Below the pieces are notes generated by a model. It was given only the letters and a program-made list of their open reading frames with translations. It did not search any database and was not told the DNA's origin. A stretch of DNA of 64,000 bases, taken from a virus. Below, in pieces: positions 9,708 through 16,184 of the stretch; the stretch's first letter is position 1, and each line of letters opens with the position of its first letter. The position numbers were made by a program, and so were the translations under genes. Location: positions 19,750 to 83,749 of the IMG/VR virus record IMGVR_UViG_3300036668_000172; one strand, 5' to 3'.

Positions 9708-9936
9708 TGCGCTCTCTACGTTTTAATTCAGTAGTAATTGCCAATAAGGCTTCAGCGCCCATGTGGGCGTCTTCCAACATGTCAGAGTTAGACTCTCTGC
9801 TCCAGTGGGTGATGTTCTTGCCGATAGAGTACAGGGAAGTCTCTACCCAAAGAATTAGGTCAGTAGTCCCAATCTTCTCTACCCTCTTCTGAAGCTTTGT
9901 AGGCGGGGGGCTGCCAGCCTTCGTAAAAATCTTCAT
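9700..9936 (-). CDS. Small protein upstream of terL
   Basis: 78 residues. The central GTTDLILWVETSLYSIGKN stretch and the helical end suggest a small helical protein. It overlaps terL by 8 nt, so it is probably translated with it. Its 5' part overlaps the upstream gene by 77 nt in another frame, and no good Shine-Dalgarno sequence precedes the ATG, so the true start may lie further in. It could be a small terminase or packaging accessory, but there is no sequence proof. Confidence 0.55.
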   Translation of the reverse strand: MKIFTKAGSPPPTKLQKRVEKIGTTDLILWVETSLYSIGKNITHWSRESNSDMLEDAHMGAEALLAITTELKRRERNG

Positions 9937-10180
9937 CTGTTAGTACTCGACCTTCTATTGCGCGACTTAGTGCTTCTTCTTCTGTGTCAATGTTACCTGT
10001 CCATCTACCGATAACAAGGGCTTTATTATGGGGCATTCTAAAAATTAGTGGGGCAGAGGTCCTAAAGGGCTCCGAAATCTCTTGAGTCCAGCCTCTTACC
10101 CAGAATTTGCTCTTCCACTGTACGGGGAACTTAATGTACTGTACAAAGTGTTTTGGTCCGATGTCGTGTATTTTTGGCAT
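9860..10180 (-). CDS. Conserved small protein, unknown
   Basis: 106 residues: basic and aromatic in the first third (HFVQYIKFPVQWKSKFWVRGWT), acidic in the last third. The composition looks genuinely coding, and the ATG is 6 nt after the next gene upstream. Its last 26 codons overlap the following gene in a different frame. Function not recognised. Confidence 0.6.
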   Translation of the reverse strand: MPKIHDIGPKHFVQYIKFPVQWKSKFWVRGWTQEISEPFRTSAPLIFRMPHNKALVIGRWTGNIDTEEEALSRAIEGRVLTDEDFYEGWQPPAYKASEEGREDWDY

Positions 10181-10186
10181 GTTGTC

Positions 10187-11020
10187 CTATTTTTGATACG
10201 GGTTCTTCCCCATCTTTGCTGCGGGGTTCTTTCCTCTATTAGCGCTTGGATTTTTGGCAGATGACACACGCTTCTGAGAGCTTGTAGACACGTAGTTAGC
10301 TGTTCTAATCTTACGGTCTCCTACCTGTATAGACCTAGTCCTACCAACTACAGATGCGCTTGACGCAGTCCTAGCTACTCGGTAAACCTGCCTCTGCAAT
10401 TCAACAGGGACTTCTGACAGGTCTGCAGGGCCGTGAGGGTATCCCAACAGTACGCCGTCGGAACCTTGGAACTGGTTCTTCCTGTTCAGCATTGGGCCTT
10501 TAGAGATAGAGCTTTTAAAGGTCTGCCAAGTTCCTGGAGGCACGTTGTAGTAATTGTAGAAGGTTCCATCGCGGAAGACAACGGTTAGTTTACCGCGTTG
10601 GTCTGCGTATGGCTTTGCCCTCTCACCTACATAGAGGTAGTAGCCAGCAGCTAAGGTCCTTGGACGAGAAGCATTGCTCGTCGAAGTTGGTATGTTTAAG
10701 TTTTCTGGATTAACAGGGGTTAAGCGGTCACCAAAGAAGTTGGTCTCTTCATCAAAGACGTCCATCCCATATGCTGATGAGTCATTCCCATTAAATACTT
10801 GCCCACCATAGTTAGGGTCTTCACGGTATGCATCTGCTTGAAACTCTGAGTAACGGTCTCTAATCGGCTTGCCAGTAGCGGGGTCAACTTGAGTTTGCCC
10901 ATCTATTTGACGAACTGGGTTTGTAGTGGGTAGCTGGCTCAGCCTAGGGACTACATAGTCCCCCGTAATTTCCGTAAGGCGATTACGTAGTTGATTACGT
11001 AGTTCTTTATCGGCAGCCAT
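10187..11020 (-). CDS. KTSC-domain protein with basic tail
   Basis: 277 residues. Residues about 145-180 (LTVVFRDGTFYNYYNVPPG, then TFKSSISKGPMLNRK) fit the small KTSC beta domain, which has been linked to RNA or nucleic-acid-associated proteins. The C-terminal 60 residues are basic and repeat a KNP(S/A/Y) pattern three times. Minor virion or nucleic-acid-binding roles are both possible. A strong hairpin separates it from the upstream PASTA gene. Confidence 0.6.
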   Translation of the reverse strand: MAADKELRNQLRNRLTEITGDYVVPRLSQLPTTNPVRQIDGQTQVDPATGKPIRDRYSEFQADAYREDPNYGGQVFNGNDSSAYGMDVFDEETNFFGDRLTPVNPENLNIPTSTSNASRPRTLAAGYYLYVGERAKPYADQRGKLTVVFRDGTFYNYYNVPPGTWQTFKSSISKGPMLNRKNQFQGSDGVLLGYPHGPADLSEVPVELQRQVYRVARTASSASVVGRTRSIQVGDRKIRTANYVSTSSQKRVSSAKNPSANRGKNPAAKMGKNPYQK

Positions 11021-11033
11021 GACCCCAGTATAA

Positions 11034-11073
11034 AGTTAACCCCCGCCCATGTAAGTATGAGCGGGGGTTAACT
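11034..11073 (-). terminator. 13-bp perfect stem between PASTA and KTSC genes
   Basis: AGTTAACCCCCGC (11034-11046) is the exact complement of 11061-11073, with a 14-nt loop. It sits 11 nt after the stop of the 11085-11729 gene in the leftward transcript. The following sequence on that strand, TTTATACTGG, is only weakly U-rich. Terminator or processing stem. Confidence 0.65.
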
Positions 11074-11084
11074 ATTACTTTTGC

Positions 11085-11729
11085 TTAGCTAGCGTAGTAA
11101 GGGGTGATGGTGATTGCGTCACCTTCAATTACACCATTGGCAGCTGGTGCGACGCTCTGGGTGACAATCTTGCCAGCCTTAGCGACGACCTTGGCGGTGC
11201 CAGTATCTGGGTCACTTGCAACGTCAGCATTGGTCTTAGCAAATACCAAGGTAGAACCAGTGGTTCCAGTAATCAGCGTGAAAGTACCGTTGAATACAAC
11301 GTTAGTCAGGCCAGCGATGACTACTGAGTCACCAACTGCAAAGCCGTGGGCTGCTGCAGTAGTTAGGGTAGCTACGTTGCTGGTTAGAGCTACATTGCTA
11401 ACTGCTGGGGTGTAAGCAGCTGCGGTAGTGATGTCGGCGGTCAAGTAACCAGCGTCAATCAAAGACCGACGTGCAGCCGCGACTGTAAGTCCAAGTACGC
11501 TAGGTACAAGGAGGTTGCCTAGACCTTCACCTGGATAGTTAGGGGTATATAGAGGGAACCCATTCCAACCAGAAATCATCAATGCGTGATTATCTAGGTC
11601 TGGGTCCAGCAGCTCTCCGCCGTTCTCAAGACGAACGTCGTTGGGCTGAGGGGGCAGGTTGCCCCATACATGGTCTATGACAACGTTTCCAGCGTCATCA
11701 ACAAGATTACCATTTTCGTTTGTTGCCAT
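11085..11729 (-). CDS. PASTA-domain virion protein with an inserted beta module
   Basis: 214 residues. A PASTA half begins at VPSVLGLTVAAARRSLIDAG (about 76-95). The domain's usual ending, GKIVTQSVAPAANGVIEGDAITI, appears only near residue 186. Between them sits about 70 residues with AHGFAVGDSVVIAGL and a FNGTFTL strand, a separate beta module. PASTA domains bind peptidoglycan, so this may be a capsid or tail decoration that meets the cell wall. The N-terminal 75 residues are acidic and unassigned. The next gene downstream of it in the transcript is the KTSC protein; upstream it shares TAATG with a zinc-ribbon gene. Confidence 0.7.
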   Translation of the reverse strand: MATNENGNLVDDAGNVVIDHVWGNLPPQPNDVRLENGGELLDPDLDNHALMISGWNGFPLYTPNYPGEGLGNLLVPSVLGLTVAAARRSLIDAGYLTADITTAAAYTPAVSNVALTSNVATLTTAAAHGFAVGDSVVIAGLTNVVFNGTFTLITGTTGSTLVFAKTNADVASDPDTGTAKVVAKAGKIVTQSVAPAANGVIEGDAITITPYYAS

Positions 11730-11965
11730 TAGTTTTCTTCCTCACATTCATGAATGGATAGTTCATCCTCGTATAGGATGTCCCCACAGTCTTTACAACG
11801 GAACATACGTACGTCATCTAGTGCTTCATGCAAAGAATCGGAATGTAAGTCCTCTTGTACCACCCTTGTTTGCGCAAGAACCTCGGGTGGAAAAGGTCCG
11901 TGGGGCCTATATACTGTACTAGGGATAGCGTGTCCCTGTATGGCAAACTTTCTAACTAGTCCCAT
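11729..11965 (-). CDS. Small zinc-ribbon-like protein
   Basis: 78 residues. A C-terminal FRCKDCGDILYEDELSIHEC carries CxxC and HxC metal-ligand candidates. Coupled by 1-nt overlaps to both neighbours. Function unknown; the surrounding operon is virion-type. Confidence 0.6.
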   Translation of the reverse strand: MGLVRKFAIQGHAIPSTVYRPHGPFPPEVLAQTRVVQEDLHSDSLHEALDDVRMFRCKDCGDILYEDELSIHECEEEN

Positions 11966-12204
11966 TACTCCTCCGTTGGAGTGGAAACTTCTTCTAAAGA
12001 CTCCTCTTTAGGCACAGCAACTTCAGCCTTTTTCTTCTTACTTACTTTAGGGGTCACTACTTCAGGTGTGTACACCTTCAGCATTAGCCTTCCCGTTTTA
12101 GTTTTTAGGAAGCCAGGTACGTGACCTGCGCAAAATAGCATTGAGCTCAATGGCCCAGTTGCATACTCGTATTGAGCGTCTAAGGTACATGCAGCACATT
12201 TCAT
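11965..12204 (-). CDS. Small cysteine/histidine protein with charged tail
   Basis: 79 residues. The first 30 residues have CAACTL and FCAGHV, a likely four-ligand zinc site (CxxC, CxxH), similar in spacing to DUF7455-type proteins. The rest is Lys/Glu-rich and probably disordered. Overlaps the next gene by one base. Function unknown. Confidence 0.6.
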   Translation of the reverse strand: MKCAACTLDAQYEYATGPLSSMLFCAGHVPGFLKTKTGRLMLKVYTPEVVTPKVSKKKKAEVAVPKEESLEEVSTPTEE

Positions 12205-12206
12205 AT

Positions 12207-12776
12207 TTAATCTCCGTATTGTTCTTGAGCATCTTTATTTAGCTGTGGGCTAGGAAACATAATTGGTTTTGGGCGCTTGTTGATAGGTAATAGAACCCCA
12301 TCTTTATCCGTGTTTTTAACAGGGGACTTGATAGCTGCTGGTTTAGCAGAGGCTTTAGCTGGCGGGGATTTTACTGCAGACGTTTTCGCAGTAGCTGCCC
12401 TCATAGGTGCTGCGCGAGGAGTGGCCTTCTCCTTAGCTTTTTGAGCAGAAGTATTCTGTTTTTCTTTTTCAGTTTGCTGGCGTGCCTTCTCTACCGAGAC
12501 AACTCCCCTGGCGCGTTCTTTAGCCAGAGCCCGAGCTCCTGTGGAGCGGGCGTTAGACATCTCTGTGGCCTTACTTACCTTATCTGCATGGCCTTCTTCA
12601 AAGGCCGTCTTCTTTGCGCTAGCTCTGTCAACAGCTGCCTGAGCCTTTTCTTCAGCTTTTAAAGGGGCGGCCTTGACTTTACCATAAAACTGCACGGCGC
12701 TATTAACTCTTTTACCCAAGCCTCCAGCTATCTTGCTGGCTGCTCCCTCGTTAAAAGTGTAAGGGGATTTAATCAT
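12207..12776 (-). CDS. Histone H1-like Ala/Lys/Pro-rich basic protein
   Basis: 189 residues. A short ordered N-terminus precedes about 150 residues dominated by Ala, Lys, Pro and Arg, with repeated KSPxKA-like steps resembling histone H1 or the tails of actinobacterial HupB. This composition suggests binding to DNA or RNA, perhaps packaged DNA. It overlaps the start region of the DUF2746-like gene by 4 nt. Low complexity makes homology assignment unreliable. Confidence 0.6.
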   Translation of the reverse strand: MIKSPYTFNEGAASKIAGGLGKRVNSAVQFYGKVKAAPLKAEEKAQAAVDRASAKKTAFEEGHADKVSKATEMSNARSTGARALAKERARGVVSVEKARQQTEKEKQNTSAQKAKEKATPRAAPMRAATAKTSAVKSPPAKASAKPAAIKSPVKNTDKDGVLLPINKRPKPIMFPSPQLNKDAQEQYGD

Positions 12777-13126
12777 AACGCGTCTTCTTCTAGCTTAGCA
12801 ATGCGCTTTTCTAGCAATTGAAACTTTTTGTCACCTTTTTCAATTCTATCTTCAATGCGGTCTACCGCATCCTTAAGGGAGCTTCCTCCATTATTAGATA
12901 ACTGACCGTCAATCTTATTAAGTCTTTCCATAACTCCAGGGTCTCCGTCCCTACCGTCACGGCCCCTGGTCCCTGCCCAATCCACCATAAAGTTCTCCCA
13001 CGCGGCCATCGCGGCGAAGAGCCTTTTAAAAATGGGACTGACTAGTTGCTTAATAGCAAACACAGCACCTACTACCACAGTGATGCTGGCAGCGAGGGTT
13101 AGGATTAAAGTCATTTCTGAAGACAT
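12773..13126 (-). CDS. DUF2746-like membrane protein (holin-associated type)
   Basis: 117 residues. One transmembrane helix at about residues 7-28, a short collagen-like GRDGRDGDPG patch near 55, then NNGGSSLKDAVDRIEDRIE and a C-terminal coiled coil. The NGGSSLxDAVDRIE signature is typical of DUF2746-like proteins encoded near actinophage lysis genes. It probably sits in the cytoplasmic membrane with its coiled coil on one face and takes part in lysis timing. Confidence 0.65.
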   Translation of the reverse strand: MSSEMTLILTLAASITVVVGAVFAIKQLVSPIFKRLFAAMAAWENFMVDWAGTRGRDGRDGDPGVMERLNKIDGQLSNNGGSSLKDAVDRIEDRIEKGDKKFQLLEKRIAKLEEDAL

Positions 13127-13149
13127 TTATAAACAGGTCCTAAGGTAAG

Positions 13150-13179
13150 TTGCAGGTATCTACTATTGTGAAGTATGAT
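13150..13179 (+). promoter_or_regulatory. Candidate rightward promoter for the 13212 gene
   Basis: A TATGAT box (13174-13179, five of six matches to the -10 consensus) lies 18 nt after a weak TTGCAG box (13150-13155). It is 32 nt before the ATG of the only plus-strand gene in this region. The -35 is poor, so support is moderate. Confidence 0.4.
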
Positions 13180-13211
13180 AGCTGATACCGCACACGATAC
13201 TCGGAGAACTT

Positions 13212-13400
13212 ATGCAGACCCTTCTTATTCTATTCATCATCTTTGTAGTCTTTTGCACATTCTTTATGTTGTTTTTGCAGTGGCTGTCCCAAGGCTCAAA
13301 GGACCCATTTGCCAAAAAGCTACGCACTATCGGATGGATAGGCGTAGCTCTAGGTTATGTGGCTATCTCATTGGGCCTTTTCGTATTGCCCATCTTTTAG
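13212..13400 (+). CDS. Small two-helix membrane protein on the opposite strand
   Basis: 62 residues with two hydrophobic helices (about 3-25 and 41-60) joined by a basic loop (SQGSKDPFAKKLRT). A GGAG sits 5 nt before the ATG and a -10-like box lies upstream. All neighbours are on the minus strand and none covers most of this stretch, so the frame is unlikely to be a shadow. Its last 38 nt converge on the tail of the 13363-13581 gene. It could be a holin, antiholin or other lysis regulator; not assignable by sequence. Confidence 0.6.
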   Translation: MQTLLILFIIFVVFCTFFMLFLQWLSQGSKDPFAKKLRTIGWIGVALGYVAISLGLFVLPIF

Positions 13401-13581
13401 TATTTGGTCCTCCACTAATAGATTCTCCAGCAGCACCTCTGCCTGGTGAAGCCCAGCTAATTATGCTTGGTTTTTCGTTTGATTTAGGCCACTGATTTCC
13501 CAACATAGGGGAAACAGGTCTAGGAGTAATGACCTGCTTATTAGGGACTAGTTGCTTACGGGGAAGCATAAAGGGTGCCAC
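13363..13581 (-). CDS. Small Pro/Arg-rich protein after the holin
   Basis: 72 residues from a GTG at 13581 (an ATG at 13569 gives 68). Basic, Pro- and Ser-rich and probably unstructured. It follows the holin stop by 9 nt but lacks a clear ribosome-binding site, and its 3' end overlaps the plus-strand membrane gene. Coding status is plausible, not proven. Confidence 0.45.
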   Translation of the reverse strand: MAPFMLPRKQLVPNKQVITPRPVSPMLGNQWPKSNEKPSIISWASPGRGAAGESISGGPNTKRWAIRKGPMR

Positions 13582-13590
13582 GAGATGTTT

Positions 13591-13797
13591 CTAGTCTTCT
13601 TTAGGGCTAGTTACAGCGATGATAGAAGTTAGCACTGATAGTAGGGCTGCTCCACCAGAGATGCTTATTAGGGTTACGTAGTCAATAGCTAGCAATCCGA
13701 TACTGCCAGTTCCTAGTACAGCCACTGCGGCCTGTGCAAATGTTTTTACGGCGCGTTCTCCCGCAAAACTCCAGAACTTCTTAGTCAGAATAGTCAT
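13591..13797 (-). CDS. Holin, r1t type
   Basis: 68 residues. FWSFAGERAVKTFAQAAVAVLG is the signature of the phage r1t holin family (FWxxAxERAxKTFAQ). Two transmembrane helices follow (about 17-34 and 42-62), and the tail is short and charged. It makes holes in the cytoplasmic membrane that release the endolysin encoded 0.3 kb upstream. The ATG overlaps the preceding stop as TAATG. Confidence 0.85.
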   Translation of the reverse strand: MTILTKKFWSFAGERAVKTFAQAAVAVLGTGSIGLLAIDYVTLISISGGAALLSVLTSIIAVTSPKED

Positions 13798-14108
13798 TAT
13801 GGCTCCATTTCATTGTTATTGGGTTTGTATAGTTTTACATCTTCAAGTGTAGCAATCGCTGTGTAAGCGGTCAATATAATGCTGATAAGAGATACTCCGC
13901 CTGTAATAAGGGCGACACCTACACCGTACATGTCGTTTAGAAAAGTGAAGCCCCCAAGTATAACCATGGCAAAGCCTAGGCGGTAGGCTCCAAAGATTAG
14001 AGTTCTACGAAATTTCCAGCTAGGGCCTTGCGGTGCCTCAGACTCTTCCTTTAAGAAGAACAATGCATTTATTATAGATTTCATAGCTCTCTCTTGCAAC
14101 AAGGGCAA
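13797..14108 (-). CDS. Two-helix membrane protein of the lysis cassette
   Basis: 103 residues. A cytoplasmic-looking N-terminus (45 residues, charged) is followed by two transmembrane helices (about 37-57 and 64-85) and a short tail. It lies between endolysin and holin with overlapping ends (28 nt with the endolysin, 1 nt with the holin). It is a likely second holin or antiholin by position and topology. A later start at residue 9 (MKSIINALFF) is possible. Confidence 0.6.
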   Translation of the reverse strand: MPLLQERAMKSIINALFFLKEESEAPQGPSWKFRRTLIFGAYRLGFAMVILGGFTFLNDMYGVGVALITGGVSLISIILTAYTAIATLEDVKLYKPNNNEMEP

Positions 14109-14617
14109 ATCTCTACAAGATTAGCCTCGATAAGCTTCTTAAGGTCCACCTTCGCAGACGTTGCTCCAAAGACACCTTTTAGGGTCCTAGACGCGGTTCC
14201 ATGGAGATGGGGCCCTGAACTTCCAGAGCCCGTGTTACCGATGTAAGCCATAAGTTGCCCAGCTTCAACCTTTGTGCCTACCGTTTTGTTTATAGGAGCA
14301 TGAGGCCCCTCAACTCGGGGTCCTCTACAATTCATCCCGTGGTTATTGCAAGAAATGTGGGAGTATCCTAGATACCATACCTTCTTGTCTTTAGCCATAG
14401 CGGTTTGGACAATAACCCAGCCAAGGACATCAGACCACTGGATAAGCTTTATAGTTCCTGCAGCAATAGATGATATTCCAGTTCTACCCTTATTAGAGCC
14501 AGAAGGGGCCCAGTCTGTACCTGAGTGAGGTTGCATGTTGTTCTGCCGACGAAAGGCAGACATAGTCCCGTATTCACCTGTAACGGCGCTTTCGGGGAAC
14601 GGCATTAGCCAAGACAT
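14081..14617 (-). CDS. Endolysin, M23 (LytM) metalloendopeptidase
   Basis: 178 residues, one catalytic domain. The zinc-binding and catalytic residues of M23 peptidases are visible: HSGTDW (HxxxD, near residue 32), GYSH (near 84) and GPHLHG (HxH, near 135). It should cut peptide cross-links of the host wall. No separate wall-binding domain is present; a CPCC motif near the C-terminus may bind metal. The gene starts the lysis cassette and its ribosome-binding site lies inside a predicted stem (14624-14664). Confidence 0.9.
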   Translation of the reverse strand: MSWLMPFPESAVTGEYGTMSAFRRQNNMQPHSGTDWAPSGSNKGRTGISSIAAGTIKLIQWSDVLGWVIVQTAMAKDKKVWYLGYSHISCNNHGMNCRGPRVEGPHAPINKTVGTKVEAGQLMAYIGNTGSGSSGPHLHGTASRTLKGVFGATSAKVDLKKLIEANLVEICPCCKREL

Positions 14618-14623
14618 AGTTCT

Positions 14624-14664
14624 CCTAAGTAATTTACGTGTACTACCATTGTGACTTACTTAGG
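14624..14664 (-). promoter_or_regulatory. Hairpin overlapping the endolysin ribosome-binding site
   Basis: CCTAAGTAA (14624-14632) pairs with TTACTTAGG (14656-14664). In the leftward mRNA the 3' arm runs into the AGGAG Shine-Dalgarno of the endolysin (ATG at 14617). A 9-bp stem there could hide the site and limit translation. Seen directly; function inferred. Confidence 0.45.
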
Positions 14665-14707
14665 GTCCGATGTCGGCGTAAACTTTGGGGTAGCTAGTTG
14701 CTGGGAC

Positions 14708-15037
14708 TCACATCCCAGAGCCGCCACCGTCTCCTCCGCCATCAGCACCGTCTCCTGGTGCTCCTCCGATAGCGTCTGCGGCGCGGTCTCCTGCCGATGT
14801 GTCTCCAGGAGTTCCCTGCATAGAAGTGTTTGAGCCCGTGCTCATAGCTGCATAGTTATTTGCACCTGCGTACATGACTGGGTAGCCGTGCCAAAAAGGT
14901 GAGCCTGGAACCGCAGGTCCCCGAGTGCTGCCCCCAAAAGAGCTCTCCCTAGCTGCTGCTACTTGGTCTACACCTGGGACCATGTTGAACTCCCTTAGGT
15001 AGGGAGCCATCTGGCTCTTTTCGTATTCAGGAAGCAT
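14708..15037 (-). CDS. Small Gly/Ala/Asp-rich protein, unknown
   Basis: 109 residues. The first 40 are ordinary (MLPEYEKSQMAPYLREFNMV), and the second half becomes Gly/Asp/Ala-rich and ends in GDGGGSGM. Probably disordered. First gene after the lysis cassette going rightwards; no function recognised. Confidence 0.5.
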   Translation of the reverse strand: MLPEYEKSQMAPYLREFNMVPGVDQVAAARESSFGGSTRGPAVPGSPFWHGYPVMYAGANNYAAMSTGSNTSMQGTPGDTSAGDRAADAIGGAPGDGADGGGDGGGSGM

Positions 15038-15039
15038 TG

Positions 15040-15222
15040 TTACCTCTTTTTTTTCTTAGGTTGTCTTTGGGTTAGGCTGGAGCTTGTAGCAATCTTTTTA
15101 GAAGGAACCTTCTTTGCCCGTGCGGTTCCTGGCCCTAGCTTGGTAGCAACTACCATGTGCTCTAATTCTCCTGGGGCAGGCTTACCTTTACGTAGCTCGT
15201 TGCCGCTTAAGGGTCTAGTCAT
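15040..15222 (-). CDS. Small basic protein, unknown
   Basis: 60 residues, strongly basic, ending QRQPKKKKR. Its ATG overlaps the stop of an acidic 50-residue reading frame (ATGA). Lys/Arg richness suggests nucleic-acid contact, but this is composition only. Confidence 0.5.
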   Translation of the reverse strand: MTRPLSGNELRKGKPAPGELEHMVVATKLGPGTARAKKVPSKKIATSSSLTQRQPKKKKR

Positions 15223-15371
15223 TTTTCCTCTTCATCTGAGAAGACCTCAACTTCGTATTCACTCTCGTCAAACAAGGAGTAAAGTAGGTCTTCGTCTAGC
15301 TCTTCGCCATCAAAATAGACATCATCCGCTGTATCAGCGTCGTAAGGGTCTATAGGTCCGTACCAGGTCAC
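15219..15371 (-). CDS. Short acidic protein (GTG start)
   Basis: 50 residues read from GTG at 15371; over a third are Asp or Glu (for example DADTADDVYFDGEELDEDLL). The stop overlaps the next ATG as ATGA, the coupling used throughout this genome. There is no clear Shine-Dalgarno; the start is 42 nt after the tRNA-Asn 3' end, so processed tRNA transcripts would carry it. Coding is supported by composition and coupling only. Confidence 0.5.
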   Translation of the reverse strand: MTWYGPIDPYDADTADDVYFDGEELDEDLLYSLFDESEYEVEVFSDEEEK

Positions 15372-15412
15372 ATAAATAGTGTGCCACAGATTGTTTGTGT
15401 TGGTGTTCTAAG

Positions 15413-15486
15413 CTCCCCTTCCTGGACTTGAACCAAGAACCTACGAGTTAACAGCTCGCCGCTCTGCCGAATTGAGCTAAAGGGGA
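15413..15486 (-). tRNA. tRNA-Asn (anticodon GTT)
   Basis: A full cloverleaf on the minus strand. Acceptor TCCCCTT/AAGGGGA, D stem GCTC/GAGC, anticodon stem GCGAG/CTCGT (one G-U) with loop CTGTTAA giving GTT, T stem CTTGG/CCAGG with loop TTCAAGT, discriminator G. The 3' CCA is not encoded. It is the only canonical tRNA found in the window. Confidence 0.92.
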
Positions 15487-15492
15487 AAGGCT

Positions 15493-15591
15493 TTAAGCTT
15501 TTACTAGCTTCCTTTTAACTGAGTCAAAGGTCTTTGGGTGCTTCTTAGAAGATTTCCCATTGTTTCTTTTATCGTTACTTGTTTTAGCCAT
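15493..15591 (-). CDS. 32-residue basic protein
   Basis: ATG at 15591 shares its base with the stop of the FmdB-like gene (TAATG). The product is Lys/Ser/Asn-rich (MAKTSNDKRNNGKSSKKH, then a short helix FDSVKRKLVKA). It ends 7 nt before the 5' end of the tRNA. Function unknown; coupling makes translation likely. Confidence 0.55.
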   Translation of the reverse strand: MAKTSNDKRNNGKSSKKHPKTFDSVKRKLVKA

Positions 15592-15758
15592 TAGCTTTTA
15601 CCCCATCCGCCACCCTTAAAGATGGCCGCGCCTAGTGAGAATTTCTTTCTCCGTGCAGTAGAGCACGTCATACAAATGATAGTTGGGGAATCACTGACAG
15701 GGTGGCTAATTTCAATAACACTTTTACAAGTTGCGCACTCGTAGTCATACACTGCCAT
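15591..15758 (-). CDS. FmdB-type zinc-ribbon protein
   Basis: 55 residues from the ATG at 15758, chosen because AAAGGAG lies 5 nt upstream; a longer frame beginning at 15773 lacks this. MAVYDYECATC and IICMTCS give two CxxC knuckles, the FmdB-like zinc ribbon. The C-terminus ends GGGWGKS. These ribbons are usually regulatory or nucleic-acid-binding. Immediately preceded by the tRNA-like structure at 15776-15847. Confidence 0.7.
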   Translation of the reverse strand: MAVYDYECATCKSVIEISHPVSDSPTIICMTCSTARRKKFSLGAAIFKGGGWGKS

Positions 15759-15775
15759 AGTTCTCCTTTGCACGT

Positions 15776-15847
15776 GGGCTGTAGAGGAGTTGCACCTCTC
15801 ATGTGGTCAGAAAGGAAGTAAAGACCCCACACGGCTCTCGTCAGCCC
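15776..15847 (-). ncRNA. tRNA-like structure in the leader of the FmdB-like gene
   Basis: 72 nt. On the minus strand an outer stem GGGCTG/CAGCCC (6 bp) is stacked directly on a 5-bp stem AGAGG/CCTCT closed over a T-loop-like heptamer TGCAACT, the geometry of a tRNA acceptor and T arm. A third stem CGTGTGG/CCACATG with a 20-nt loop replaces a normal anticodon arm. No valid D arm or anticodon loop was found, so it is not a standard tRNA. It shares the TGCAASU loop and the trailing ACG with two elements on the plus strand. Confidence 0.55.
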
Positions 15848-15849
15848 TA

Positions 15850-15931
15850 AAACAGTGGCAAGTACAACCAGAAGTCGTAGTAGAAGATTTGGTTAGTTAT
15901 AATCGGATAACCGAAGTACTTGCCACTGTTT
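15850..15931 (-). repeat. 16-bp perfect inverted repeat
   Basis: Arms 15850-15865 and 15916-15931 (AAACAGTGGCAAGTAC and its exact complement) enclose 50 nt that contain a smaller stem. It begins 4 nt after the stop of the 15936-16181 gene in the leftward transcript and directly abuts the tRNA-like structure. It may be a terminator, a processing stem or part of one larger structured RNA. Confidence 0.7.
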
Positions 15932-15935
15932 AGTT

Positions 15936-16181
15936 TTAGACTAGTACTTCGTCAGCTCCGCCACTACGGTCTGACGCTGTACTGGGATTAGTATAGTCAA
16001 TAAAGTCTAACATTGCAGCAATCGAGTAATAAGACACGTCAAAGAAAGTAGAGGCTTGAGAAAGCAGGTCTACTGGGTGACTAACTTTCTCTAAACCGTA
16101 TACGTCTTCTAGGTACTGCAGCAGGGCTGGAGTAAACGCTTCTATGAAGTCTGCTGGTGCCATGCAAGGAAATTCATTCAT
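15936..16181 (-). CDS. Small helical protein, unknown
   Basis: 81 residues, mostly helical and acidic (DFIEAFTPALLQYLEDVYGLEKV; later SYYSIAAMLDFIDYT). No motif recognised. Starts 3 nt after the upstream DUF7455-type gene. Confidence 0.6.
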   Translation of the reverse strand: MNEFPCMAPADFIEAFTPALLQYLEDVYGLEKVSHPVDLLSQASTFFDVSYYSIAAMLDFIDYTNPSTASDRSGGADEVLV

Positions 16182-16184
16182 TAG

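Noticed and set aside
7309-9936. Small terminase identification
   Set aside because: No helix-turn-helix or oligomer domain could be seen in the small genes near terL, so none was named.
13175-13495. 106-residue plus-strand frame over the lysis cassette
   Set aside because: It shares the region with the better supported 13212 frame in another phase and lacks a start signal.
15776-15847. Ordinary tRNA gene
   Set aside because: No D arm with GG loop and no 7-nt anticodon loop; only the acceptor and T-arm parts fit.
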